Shown piece by piece: positions 25,030 to 34,039 of a DNA stretch of 64,000 bases; position 1 is the first letter of the stretch; every line of letters begins with the position of its first letter. Position numbers and translations under genes: made by a program. This DNA comes from JAPOXR01 sp963662395 (lineage in GTDB: Bacteria; Pseudomonadota; Alphaproteobacteria; Rhodobacterales; Rhodobacteraceae): contig OY759511.1 in the NCBI GenBank assembly GCA_963662395.1, positions 2,976,001 through 3,040,000 of the forward strand. The letters are read 5' to 3'. The notes below the pieces were generated by a model. It did not search any database and was not told the DNA's origin. It worked only from the letters and a program-made list of their open reading frames with translations.

Positions 25030-27177
25030 ATGGCCGAGCGCTCCTTCAAGACAGAAGTCGAACACCTGCGCCTCGGTGCCGGCGAGACCTTCACGGGCGA
25101 GGGCATTCTGGCAATCACCAAGGCGCTGCTGGAATCCGGCGTGGGCTATGTCGGCGGCTATCAGGGCGCGCCAATCTCCCACCTGATGGACGTGCTGAAC
25201 GATGCGCAGGATCTCCTGGCCGAACTTGGCGTCCGGTTCGAAGCCAACGCATCCGAAGCCGCGGCAACCGCGATGCTGGCGGCCTCGGTCCATTACCCGA
25301 TTCGCGGTGCCGTGACCTACAAGGGTCCTGTCGGGGTCAACGTCGCGTCGGACGCATTGGCGAACCTGTCGTCCTCGGGGGTGAATGGCGGGGCGCTGAT
25401 CGTCGTCGGCGAGGATTACGGCGAAGGCTCTTCGATCATGCAGGAGCGCAGCCACGCCTTTGCGATGAAGTCGCAGTTCTGGCTCCTGGACCCGCGCCCG
25501 AACCTGTCCTCCATCGTGCAGGCGGTAAAGCAGGGGTTCGAGCTTTCCGAGGCATCCGGCACGCCGGTGATGCTGATGGTGCGGATCCGGTCCTGCCATG
25601 TCACGGGCCAGTTCGAGGCTGCCGACAACATTCCGCCGCCGCTGACCGTCCGCGATGCGCTGGCAAACCCGCGAAAGGACTTCCGGCGCGTGGTGCTGCC
25701 GCCCATGTCCTACGCGCATGAGGCAGACAAGATCGACAACCGCTGGCCCGCCGCCGAGGCCTTCATCGCCGAGAGGGCATTGAACGAGCGTTTCGGCCCC
25801 CGGCAGGGCAAGGTCGGTATCGTTCTTCAGGGCGGCATGTACAACGGCGTGATACGGGTGCTGCAGCGGCTGGGTCTTTCCGACATCCATGGCAATACGG
25901 ACGTGCCGCTCCATGTCCTGAACGTCACCTACCCGTTGGTGCGAACGGAGTTGCTGGGCTTTGCGCATGGCAAGGACGCACTTCTGGTCGTCGAGGAGGG
26001 CCAGCCCGATTTCATCGAGCAGTCCATTGGCTCCATGCTGTTCAGGGAAGATGTCCGAACCCGCCTGATGGGCAAGGATGTACTGCCGATGGCCGGCGAA
26101 TACACCGGCCAGGTGTTGCACGACGGCATAACCGCCTTCCTTCGAGAAACCGCCCCCGACCTGCTGCCCGGCCAGTTCCGTGCGCCCAACCGGGATGGTC
26201 CCGACATCCCGGACCTTTCGAAGACGGTCCCGATCCGGCCGCCCGGTTTCTGCACCGGCTGCCCCGAACGCCCGATCTTCGCTGCGCTGAAGATCGTTCA
26301 GAAGGAACTTGGTGAACACCAGATCACCGGCGATATCGGTTGCCATCTCTTCGCTTCGCTTCCTCCCTTCGAGATCGGCGGCTCGACAATGGGCTACGGA
26401 CTCGGCCCGGCGTCGAATTCCGCCTTCGACGCCGGCGGCGAAAAGCGGGCGATTTCGATCATCGGCGATGGCGGGTTCTGGCACAACGGCCTTGCCTCCT
26501 CGATCGGCAACATGGTGTTCAACCGCTCCGACAGCGTTGCGGTGATCGTCGACAACTTCTATTCGGCCGCCACGGGCGGACAGGATGTGCCGTCGAGCCG
26601 TGCCATCAACCCGACCCGGGCCACGAACAACCCGATCAGTGCCGCCGTTCGGGGTGTCGGCGTGAAATGGGTCCGCGAGATCGACCGCACCTACGATGTG
26701 CCTCGGATGTGCAAGATCTTTCGCGAAGCGCTGACCACGGAGTACGACGGCCCGAAGGTCATTGTCGCTTCTTCCGAATGCATGCTGAACCGCCAGCGAC
26801 GCGAGAAACCGATCCGGAGAGAGGCCATCAATGCCGGCCGGCGCGTCGAGGTGCCGCGTTTCGGTATCGATGAAGACATCTGCACCGGCGATCACGCCTG
26901 CATCCGGCTCTCGGGCTGCCCGTCGCTGTCGCTCAAGAAACTCGACGACCCGCTCCGCGACGATCCGGTGGCGCATATCGACCAGACATGCGTCGGCTGC
27001 GGAAATTGCGGCGAGGTGGCCGAGGCCGCCATGCTCTGTCCAAGCTTCTACTGCGCCGAAATCGTGCACAACCCGACCGGCTTCGAACGCCGTCGCGCGG
27101 ATATCGCCGCGCGGCTCATGGGCTGGTTGCGACGCCGTCGGGCACGCAAGGCGCTTTCCTTCGGAGGCGTGGAATGA
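25030..27177 (+). CDS. Indolepyruvate:ferredoxin oxidoreductase-type alpha subunit
   Basis: 715 residues. N-terminal pyrimidine-binding domain (GYVGGYQGAPISHLMDVLND, RFEANASEAAATAML), a transketolase C-terminal-like part (GIVLQGGMYNG), the TPP-binding core GDGGFWHNGLASS near residue 479, and a C-terminal 2[4Fe-4S] domain with cysteines in ICTGDHACIRLSGCP (617 on) and CVGCGNCGE (655 on). Such enzymes oxidatively decarboxylate aryl- or acyl-pyruvates to CoA thioesters with ferredoxin. TPP and cluster motifs are intact. Its stop overlaps the beta gene start (ATGA). Confidence 0.9.
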   Translation: MAERSFKTEVEHLRLGAGETFTGEGILAITKALLESGVGYVGGYQGAPISHLMDVLNDAQDLLAELGVRFEANASEAAATAMLAASVHYPIRGAVTYKGPVGVNVASDALANLSSSGVNGGALIVVGEDYGEGSSIMQERSHAFAMKSQFWLLDPRPNLSSIVQAVKQGFELSEASGTPVMLMVRIRSCHVTGQFEAADNIPPPLTVRDALANPRKDFRRVVLPPMSYAHEADKIDNRWPAAEAFIAERALNERFGPRQGKVGIVLQGGMYNGVIRVLQRLGLSDIHGNTDVPLHVLNVTYPLVRTELLGFAHGKDALLVVEEGQPDFIEQSIGSMLFREDVRTRLMGKDVLPMAGEYTGQVLHDGITAFLRETAPDLLPGQFRAPNRDGPDIPDLSKTVPIRPPGFCTGCPERPIFAALKIVQKELGEHQITGDIGCHLFASLPPFEIGGSTMGYGLGPASNSAFDAGGEKRAISIIGDGGFWHNGLASSIGNMVFNRSDSVAVIVDNFYSAATGGQDVPSSRAINPTRATNNPISAAVRGVGVKWVREIDRTYDVPRMCKIFREALTTEYDGPKVIVASSECMLNRQRREKPIRREAINAGRRVEVPRFGIDEDICTGDHACIRLSGCPSLSLKKLDDPLRDDPVAHIDQTCVGCGNCGEVAEAAMLCPSFYCAEIVHNPTGFERRRADIAARLMGWLRRRRARKALSFGGVE

Positions 27178-28715
27178 CGGTGCAGCAGCCACTCGGGGCA
27201 GGGGAGGAAAAACCGGGTGTCGACGGCATCATCAAGCTCGCGATCATGGCGGTGGGAGGTCAGGGCGGTGGGGTCCTGACCAACTGGATCGAAGCCCTCG
27301 CCCGATCGCAAGGCTGGGCCTGCCAGGCAACCTCGGTCGCCGGGGTGGCGCAGCGCACCGGTGCAACGATCTACTATGTCGAGGTGGCAAGGGCCGGAGA
27401 CTTGGATCCGGTCTTTGCCCTTGCTCCCTCCTCTGGCGATGTCGACATCCTGATCGCCGCTGAAATGATGGAGGCCGGGCGCGCCATCGTGCGCGGTTTC
27501 GTGACCCCGGACAGAACGACACTCATCGCATCGTCCCATCGGGCGCTGGCGATCTCGGAAAAGAGTGTGCCCGGTGACGGAATCGCCGATGCGAGCGAAG
27601 TTCGCGCCACTGCCGAAATCGCCGCCGCCCGGCTCATCTGCTTCGACATGGAGAGACTGGCGGTCGAAAACGGTTCCGTCATTTCGGCCACGCTGTTCGG
27701 CGCCCTGGCAGCTTCGGAATGCCTGCCATTTGAAAAAAGCGCCTTCGAGGATGCCATTCGAGCCGGAGAGCGAGGAATCGAGGCCAGCCTGCGCGCCTTC
27801 AACGCCGGGTTTCTCGCCTGTCTTCAGGGTGTGCAGACAAGAGGCGCACAGGAACGATCGCCACCCACCGCGGTTGTCGCCGGTCCGGCGCTCCTGCTTG
27901 ACGGATGGGAGAGCCTGACCAGACGGATCGCCGACCTGCCGGAGCCTGCCCGGCCGATCGCAATGGCCGGACTGCGCAAGGTGGTCGACTTCATGGATAC
28001 GGATTACGGACAGGAATACCTTGATCGCATGGCGCCTTTCGCCGTCTCCGACAATGTCGGTGACGGCCACGGGCTGACCGAGGCCGCGGCGAAATACATT
28101 GCCAACGCCATGGCCTATGACGACGTGATCCGTGTGGCCGATCTCAAGACCCGCGCCGCCCGCAGCGACCGGATTGCTGCCGAGATCGGTGTCGAACCGC
28201 AACAGATCCTGCATTTGACCGAATACATGCATCCTCGAGCCGAAGAGATCGTCGGCCTGCTGCCCGCCGGCATCGGTGCCCGAATCACGGCGAGTCCCCG
28301 GGCGATGGCCCGCATGGACCGCTGGTTTGCCAAGGGCAGGCGCCTGCGGTCAGACCGGCTGTGGCCGTTCCTCCTGCTTTACGCGCTTGGCGGACTGAAA
28401 CGGTATCGTCGCAGAACGCGACGTCACGCGCTCGAACAGGCACATCTCGACAACTGGCTGTCACGCGCAGCCCTGGTCGCCACCACTGACCCCGCCCTGG
28501 CCACCGAAATCCTTTGCTGCGGTCGCCTGATCAAGGGTTATTCCGACACGCACGCACGCGGCCTGTCGAAATTCGGCAGGGTGCTTGGCATGGTGGATCG
28601 TCTCGTCGGCCGCCCGGATGCGGCTGACTGTACAAGGCACCTTCGCGAGGCTGCGCTGCTGGACGAGGGCGGAGAGGCTCTCGGCGAAGCCATCAGAACC
28701 ATCGAGAGATCGTAG
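27174..28715 (+). CDS. Indolepyruvate oxidoreductase beta-type subunit with C-terminal extension
   Basis: 513 residues from the ATG at 27174. The N-terminal 200 residues are the gamma/beta domain with AIMAVGGQGGGVLTNWIEAL and a conserved VAGVAQRTGATIYYVE. The remaining ~300 residues, with GLRKVVDFMDTDYGQEYLDR and HLTEYMHPRAEEIVGLLP, are the long extension seen in proteobacterial IorB-like proteins, of unclear role. It partners the alpha subunit. Last gene of the rightward operon. Confidence 0.88.
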   Translation: MTVQQPLGAGEEKPGVDGIIKLAIMAVGGQGGGVLTNWIEALARSQGWACQATSVAGVAQRTGATIYYVEVARAGDLDPVFALAPSSGDVDILIAAEMMEAGRAIVRGFVTPDRTTLIASSHRALAISEKSVPGDGIADASEVRATAEIAAARLICFDMERLAVENGSVISATLFGALAASECLPFEKSAFEDAIRAGERGIEASLRAFNAGFLACLQGVQTRGAQERSPPTAVVAGPALLLDGWESLTRRIADLPEPARPIAMAGLRKVVDFMDTDYGQEYLDRMAPFAVSDNVGDGHGLTEAAAKYIANAMAYDDVIRVADLKTRAARSDRIAAEIGVEPQQILHLTEYMHPRAEEIVGLLPAGIGARITASPRAMARMDRWFAKGRRLRSDRLWPFLLLYALGGLKRYRRRTRRHALEQAHLDNWLSRAALVATTDPALATEILCCGRLIKGYSDTHARGLSKFGRVLGMVDRLVGRPDAADCTRHLREAALLDEGGEALGEAIRTIERS

Positions 28716-29088
28716 CGACCGGCTCGATCCACTCGGCGGGATCACGGGCACCAGGAGACATGGCGCACCCTCGAGGCCGGTGCCGGATTTCAGCACGGCG
28801 GCCACCCGGAGCGATGCGACGCAATCGGGCTGCATTCGGCAGCAGGGTCGTCGTATCCATGTCCGGGCGCAGGGTGTCACATTGGCCGGAAAGGGTCTGG
28901 ACTCCGGCCCCGACTTGCCGGCGAACGAGGCCATTGCATCTCGTTCCGGATCACACGCAACTTGATGGTCTGGACCACAAGAGGATGCTCAAGCCTTGTC
29001 CAGGCGACGTGATCAATCCGGACTGGCAACAGTCGTGGCAATGGAATGCACTGGCTGGTCATTCTTCAGTTCAAACCGACCGATCCGT
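28716..29088. other. Convergent intergenic region
   Basis: 373 bp between two converging genes. I see no supported gene, repeat or clear terminator. Confidence 0.6.
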
Positions 29089-30849
29089 TTACGCCTGGCC
29101 TTCCGCCGCCTTCCGTTTGACACGGACCGTCACGATATCGGTATCGTGATATTGCTGGTGGTGAACCGAAGTGGCCAGGTGGCGAAGCAGCCGCAACGAT
29201 ACCTGGCGTTCCGCAGCCGTCTCGTCGGACCTCTCGCCCAGCATGGCAATGCGGTCTTCAAGGTTGTACTCGCCGGTGGCGGCGATGAATTCGAGCATGG
29301 CATCGCCGCTCTCCCGCCGGACCGTGAGCAGCAGCCGCTTCGGCGATGTCCCGGCATCGTCGGTGCCGTCCTGGCGCAGCAGCGTCAGCATGGTTTCCTC
29401 GGCGACGGCGTCGAGTCGTTGCTGCATGCCGGCATCCCAGCCGCTGCGGGAGGCAAATGCGGCGAGGAACTCCCTGATCCCGGGCAATTCGCCGATGTCG
29501 AAAGGGGTTTCGATGCGCCGGCGCGGCTCGGTCAGCTCCACGTATGCCGTCAGGGCAATGACGATGAGACCGCCCGCCGTCATGCCGTTTTCCAGGAGCC
29601 CGCCGGCAAAGCCGGAAACGTATTGCGGAAAGATCACGCCGCTTTCGAATCCGACCCCGGCCCAGAAGGCGATGCCGACGATCAGCCCCTTTCGATAGTC
29701 GATGCCGGCATCGACCACGATCCTCATGCCGAGCACGAAGAGAATTGACACCAGAACCATGACATAGGCGGCGGCCACCGGTCCCGGAATGGCCAGGACC
29801 ACCGCCAGGATCTTGGGCAGGAACGCCACGGCGATGAAGATGGATCCGAGGGCAATGCCGACACGCCGGGAAGCGACACCGGTGAGTTCGGTCACCGCCA
29901 CGCTTGTCGAATAGGTGGTGTTGGGCACGGTTGCGGCAAGCCCGGACAGCAGATTGCCCACGCCATCGGCGGTGACCGCACCCTGGACCGCCCGGAAATC
30001 GATCGCCCGCGGCTTGCGCCAGGACACGCGCTGGATGGCAACCGAATCGCCGATCGTCTCCACTGCCCCGACCAGCGTCACGAACACGAACCCGGGAAGC
30101 AGCGCCCAGAACACCGGCCCGAAGCCGAGATCGAATCCCGGCCAGCTGCCGTCAGGCAGCCCGATCCAGGCAGCGTTTGCCACGCGGCCGACATCATACA
30201 GGCCGAACCAGAGACCGACCAGGGAGCCGCAGACCACCCCGATCACCGGTGCCCAGAGCCGCCACATGCCGCTGGATTTCAGCGCGATCGCTCCGATGAC
30301 GACAATCGTGACCACCGCAGATATCGGCGCTGCCACCGCCGAGGCACCTTCCGGAACATGTTGAAGCATGTCGAATGCAATCGGCATGACCGTGACCGGG
30401 ATCAGCATGATGACCGTTCCGGCCACCGTGGGAGTCAGGATCCTCCGGAACAGCGACAGCCGGGCGGCAAGCGCAAACTGGAACAGTGCCGAGGCCGCGA
30501 CGAGAGTTGCGAGCATCGCCGGCCCTCCCTTGGCGATCGCCGCCGCACAGATGGCAATGAATGCCCCCGATGTCCCCATTCCGAGCACATAGCCGGCGCC
30601 GATGCGGCCGACCTTCACCACCTGCAATATCGTCGTGACTCCGCAGATCGCCGCCGCCGCGAAGGCAGCCCAGTTCAGGAAGTCCTCGCTTCCGCCGCCC
30701 GCCCGCACCACGATCGCCGGCGTAAGCACGACGCCGGCGGCGATGAGTATGGCGAATTGAAGACCGAGCCCGAAGGCAAGCGTCGCTGGCGGCTTCTCGT
30801 CCGCCTCGTAGCGTATGGAGTTGCGATGGACGCTGTCGCTTGCAGTCAT
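29089..30849 (-). CDS. NCS2-family nucleobase permease with RsbW-like C-terminal domain
   Basis: 586 residues from the ATG at 30849 (GAGG 8 nt upstream). Residues 1-435 carry 12-14 membrane segments and NCS2 motifs: GAVETIGDSVA and VPNTTYSTSVAVTELTGVAS. Such permeases move uracil, xanthine or urate with protons. Residues about 450-586 are soluble: IREFLAAFASRSGWDAGMQQ, LDAVAEETMLTLL and VRRESGDAMLEFIA look like a degenerate RsbW-type GHKL ATPase fold, perhaps regulatory. Family normal length is 430-470, so the tail is an added domain. Stands alone. Confidence 0.85.
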   Translation of the reverse strand: MTASDSVHRNSIRYEADEKPPATLAFGLGLQFAILIAAGVVLTPAIVVRAGGGSEDFLNWAAFAAAAICGVTTILQVVKVGRIGAGYVLGMGTSGAFIAICAAAIAKGGPAMLATLVAASALFQFALAARLSLFRRILTPTVAGTVIMLIPVTVMPIAFDMLQHVPEGASAVAAPISAVVTIVVIGAIALKSSGMWRLWAPVIGVVCGSLVGLWFGLYDVGRVANAAWIGLPDGSWPGFDLGFGPVFWALLPGFVFVTLVGAVETIGDSVAIQRVSWRKPRAIDFRAVQGAVTADGVGNLLSGLAATVPNTTYSTSVAVTELTGVASRRVGIALGSIFIAVAFLPKILAVVLAIPGPVAAAYVMVLVSILFVLGMRIVVDAGIDYRKGLIVGIAFWAGVGFESGVIFPQYVSGFAGGLLENGMTAGGLIVIALTAYVELTEPRRRIETPFDIGELPGIREFLAAFASRSGWDAGMQQRLDAVAEETMLTLLRQDGTDDAGTSPKRLLLTVRRESGDAMLEFIAATGEYNLEDRIAMLGERSDETAAERQVSLRLLRHLATSVHHQQYHDTDIVTVRVKRKAAEGQA

Positions 30850-30955
30850 TCCGGTGTCCTCGTCCATGCCAGGAGCGCGGCGGGTCCGGAATGTCGTAGA
30901 CGACATCCGAACCGGGCCCCAGTGTATCGAGTGACTTCTACATGATGAACCCTGT

Positions 30956-31465
30956 TCATCCAGGAAAGTCCAGGATCAGATCGTTGCCGAATCCGATGTT
31001 GATGACTTGGCACGCTATCCTGAGTCGCTGGATGCATTGCTGCCGAGACAGGTTCATGTCAATCCACCAGTGATCGACGAGACGCTCTGCGAATTTTTCG
31101 GATAGATGAGGGGAGGCCAGGTACAGATCCTTCGGGTTTCGGGCGACGATTCTCCTGGACCGGGTAGCTTTACGGGAGAGCTGTTCAAGAAACTGCGGAT
31201 CGCGGCTCGCGATCTTCAGCAGGCAACCTCGGTAAGCGTCTCTGAGAGTGCCTTCCTCGACCCTGTCCCCCAGCAAGACATAGGTATATTTCCCGGCGTG
31301 TCCGACCCTGGGTGGCTTGGGGGAAGGTTTCGTTGCAGCTGAAGGCAGCCCGAACACCTCTCTGAGAATCGAGTTTTGACTCTGGTCGAAGGATTTTCTC
31401 CGGGCCTCGATGGCCCGGTGGACATCGATATCGATGTTGATCCCCGTTGTCAGGAGTGAGGTCAT
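30956..31465 (-). CDS. Hypothetical protein with SeqA-like N-terminal ribbon-helix-helix
   Basis: 169 residues from an ATG preceded by AAGGTAAGGA. The opening INIDIDVHRAIEARRKSFDQ followed by SQNSILREVFGL resembles the SeqA N-terminal / RHH oligomerisation helix. The rest has TYVLLGDRVEEGTLRDAYRG and a basic middle (RKATRSRRIVARNPKDLYLA). Probably DNA-related. It lies beside a broken AAA ATPase gene on the same strand and may have been its partner. Not otherwise recognised. Confidence 0.6.
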   Translation of the reverse strand: MTSLLTTGINIDIDVHRAIEARRKSFDQSQNSILREVFGLPSAATKPSPKPPRVGHAGKYTYVLLGDRVEEGTLRDAYRGCLLKIASRDPQFLEQLSRKATRSRRIVARNPKDLYLASPHLSEKFAERLVDHWWIDMNLSRQQCIQRLRIACQVINIGFGNDLILDFPG

Positions 31466-31610
31466 TATTCCTTACCTTGCAAGGACTGATATTCATCGGT
31501 CACGGTCCTGCCGGTCCGCGGGCCGAACTGCTGTTTGAGGGCAACCCGGCTGCGGAGCCCTCAGTCGGCAAGGTGACACCAATACAGCCAACGACGGAAA
31601 TCAGCCAGTT

Positions 31611-32600
31611 TCAGCAAGTAGGGACCCGGGAATGGACGACCTGGAACTGACGGGGACACCGGTTCTTCAATGACTGGTCCGATACCATGGTGATGATGTG
31701 CCAGTGCATCATTGACGAAACTCTCCACCGCTGCGAACATCGACGCCAATTTCTCATGGCGTGAAGTATTCGGGCGCAGGCCGGCCCACCGAGTTCGTTT
31801 TGCCAGAGCTGTCCAAGACTGTAGTCTTCCAGCCACGCACTCAGCTTCCCTGCTTCCATGAGCGTAATTCCGGTTTGTCCATCATGCCGGTCTGCGACCA
31901 GGACCTCTTCCGGTTCGAAATGATCGAGCAGCACCGGCAACCGGGTTGCCACGACGATCCGTGTCTCGCCGTAAGCAACCCGGAGTATCGAAGCAAGTGC
32001 AGCGATCGCGAATTGGTGCAGTCCAAGTTCCGGCTCATCGATGGTTACAACGGTCGGCCGAAGTTCTTTCGGCTGCAGCAGGGCGGCGAGCGCAACGTAC
32101 CGCCCCACAGGGAAAATGCATCGAAATGTTCATCTGATGACTTGTGCTTCCACAGGAGACGAATCGTGTCTGGTCCAGGTCGCAACGGCACCGGCAGGAA
32201 GTCTTCGAAAAATGGTGCAACCAGCTGCACCGCGTTCCGGATGTCGCGGCAGGAACGCTCGTGCTTCAGCTTCAGGAGATAGAGGAGGGCCGCAAGGTCG
32301 GCGCCATCGTGACGGAGAAACCGGTTGTCATCCAGTTTGCAGGTCTCTTTCATCGGTGAGTGGAAACCGGTATCGAGAAAATGGTTGCTTCGCCAGGAGC
32401 CTGTCAGGTCTGCCGTATTGCCCCTGTCGTCGCCAATGCCAGGGAGTCCATTCTCCAGGCACAATCCTGTCTCGGCTGTCATGGCTGAAGTGCAGATCAT
32501 ATGGTCGGTCCGTCCATGCAGTCCAACCGACATGGCCTGCAATGACAATATGGTGTCGTCTTCGAAAACGGTCTCCAGACACGACGAATTTCCGGCAGCT
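31611..32600 (-). pseudogene. AAA/ABC-type ATPase (OLD-like), broken
   Basis: The C-terminal half reads VVTIDEPELGLHQFAIAALA (Walker B and D-loop), RIVVATRLPVLLDHFEPEEV and ITLMEAGKLSAWLEDYSLGQ, typical of chromosomally encoded AAA_21 ATPases of defence loci. Upstream, in another frame, lie LAALLYLLKLKHERSCRDIR and LVAPFFEDFLPVPLRPGPDT. A shift near 32070 separates them. The Walker A region cannot be read. A dead gene. Confidence 0.7.
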
Positions 32601-32944
32601 GGGGGTTATCATCGTCAGGATACCTGCCATCGAAATCAAGTGACGCACCTACGGGACGGTTTCTTGCCTGGCCGGGCATGTGCGGCCCCTCGCCTTGCAA
32701 CAGGAACGCGTCGGGATGAACGGCTTCGGCCTTGCGGCAGGCTCGACCGACTTCCGGATGGTTGTCCCTCGAACCCGCTCGCCGTCGCAGTGTCTGCAAC
32801 AAGCCCATGCGTTGCCAGCGGTTTACGGGAACAAGGACCCTGGCTGACGACCGGAGTCCCCGGATGACCGCGGATGTCCTTCTGCACGTGCAGGGATATC
32901 CAGGTGGTCCCCGGATGGGTTGTCGCTGGCGTTTCTCGACCGGA
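32601..32944. other. Decayed region upstream of the broken ATPase
   Basis: Probably the former N-terminal part of the ATPase gene, with too many frame changes to read. No other gene seen. Confidence 0.4.
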
Positions 32945-34039
32945 TCAAGTCAATGAGACCGTTTGTCCGGTGTGCGAGGATTGCACGGCTGCCAAGGTCA
33001 ATCGCAGGCTTTCAAGATTTTCTCGCACCCCGTTGACGGGAGTGCTATCGCTTTCAATCGCCGACAGCAGTTCGCCCATTGCACCGCGAAATCCATCGTT
33101 GAACCAGTTCCCCTCCAGAGTGGGTTCGGCAATTCCCTGCCTGGTCGTCAATGTCACGTTCTGACGTCCGAAATCGGGCCCCTGACTCGACATGGTGCCC
33201 TCCGTGCCGCCCACGAATGCGGTGGCATGGGTCACGAATTTCGTTCCGCCGTCAAAAACAAGGCTGGCCTGCCCGCCCTCGAGTTCAACAATGCATTGGG
33301 CGAACATCGGAATTCCCGCCGTTTGTCCTTCGCCGAAGCATCGGGTGGCCCGCACGGCGCGGGCGCGGCTGCGGACGAGGCTGACCAGGAAATCGAACCA
33401 GTGAATGCCGAAGTCGTAAAGTATCAGGTCCTCGATCTCTTCGAAAGGCGTGCCGACAATCCAGGAATGATCCCAGTGAACAGACAGATGTACGCCGACC
33501 GGTGCGCCTATGAGTCCGGCCCGTGTCGCGTTTCGCATCCACGCCATGTGCGGAGACCAGCGCCCGTTCTGGTTGATGGCCAGCTTCACACCGTGGTCTT
33601 CGGCGAGTTTCGCAAGCCTGTCGCCCTCCTCCAGATCGGAAACGAACGGCTTTTGCGAAAGCACGTGCTTGCCGGCCTTGATTGCCTCTTCAATCAAGGG
33701 GGCGCGGTCTTCGGGGTGAGGTGTCAAATCCACCACATCTATCGCCGGGTCGGCGAATACGCTGGCGACGTTGTCGGTCGCCCTGGCATCGGGATAGTAC
33801 TCGTCCCGTCGGGCAACGGCCTTTTCCATCGTTCGACTGGCAATGACGGCGACATCCCAGCCGGCCGTGCAATAGGCGTCGAGGTGGGAACCTGCAATTC
33901 CGCCAGCTCCGACGAGCGCGATTCTTGGAGAATAGGAGTGCGGCGCAGGCGGAAGATAATCCACGTCCGGTGCCGGAATTTTCTCGAGCGCGACCGGTTT
34001 CAACGCATATTCGTCTTCCGTGGGAGTCTTGTCGGTCAT
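32945..34039 (-). CDS. Gfo/Idh/MocA-family dehydrogenase (third in operon)
   Basis: 364 residues from the ATG at 34039, overlapping the previous stop (ATGA). N-terminal Rossmann fold with IALVGAGGIAGSHLDAY, the VLSQKPFVSDLEEG block (Gln instead of the usual Glu of EKP), and a C-terminal substrate domain with LYDFGIHWFDFLVSL. It likely oxidises or reduces a sugar or polyol hydroxyl with NAD(P). The Lys is kept; the Glu change may mark a subfamily. Last gene of the operon. Confidence 0.88.
   Translation of the reverse strand: MTDKTPTEDEYALKPVALEKIPAPDVDYLPPAPHSYSPRIALVGAGGIAGSHLDAYCTAGWDVAVIASRTMEKAVARRDEYYPDARATDNVASVFADPAIDVVDLTPHPEDRAPLIEEAIKAGKHVLSQKPFVSDLEEGDRLAKLAEDHGVKLAINQNGRWSPHMAWMRNATRAGLIGAPVGVHLSVHWDHSWIVGTPFEEIEDLILYDFGIHWFDFLVSLVRSRARAVRATRCFGEGQTAGIPMFAQCIVELEGGQASLVFDGGTKFVTHATAFVGGTEGTMSSQGPDFGRQNVTLTTRQGIAEPTLEGNWFNDGFRGAMGELLSAIESDSTPVNGVRENLESLRLTLAAVQSSHTGQTVSLT

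Noticed and set aside
23833..27192. A 1119-residue minus-strand open frame
   Set aside because: It is the antisense of the fusion and IorA-type genes; it shows no family motif and owes its openness to high GC.
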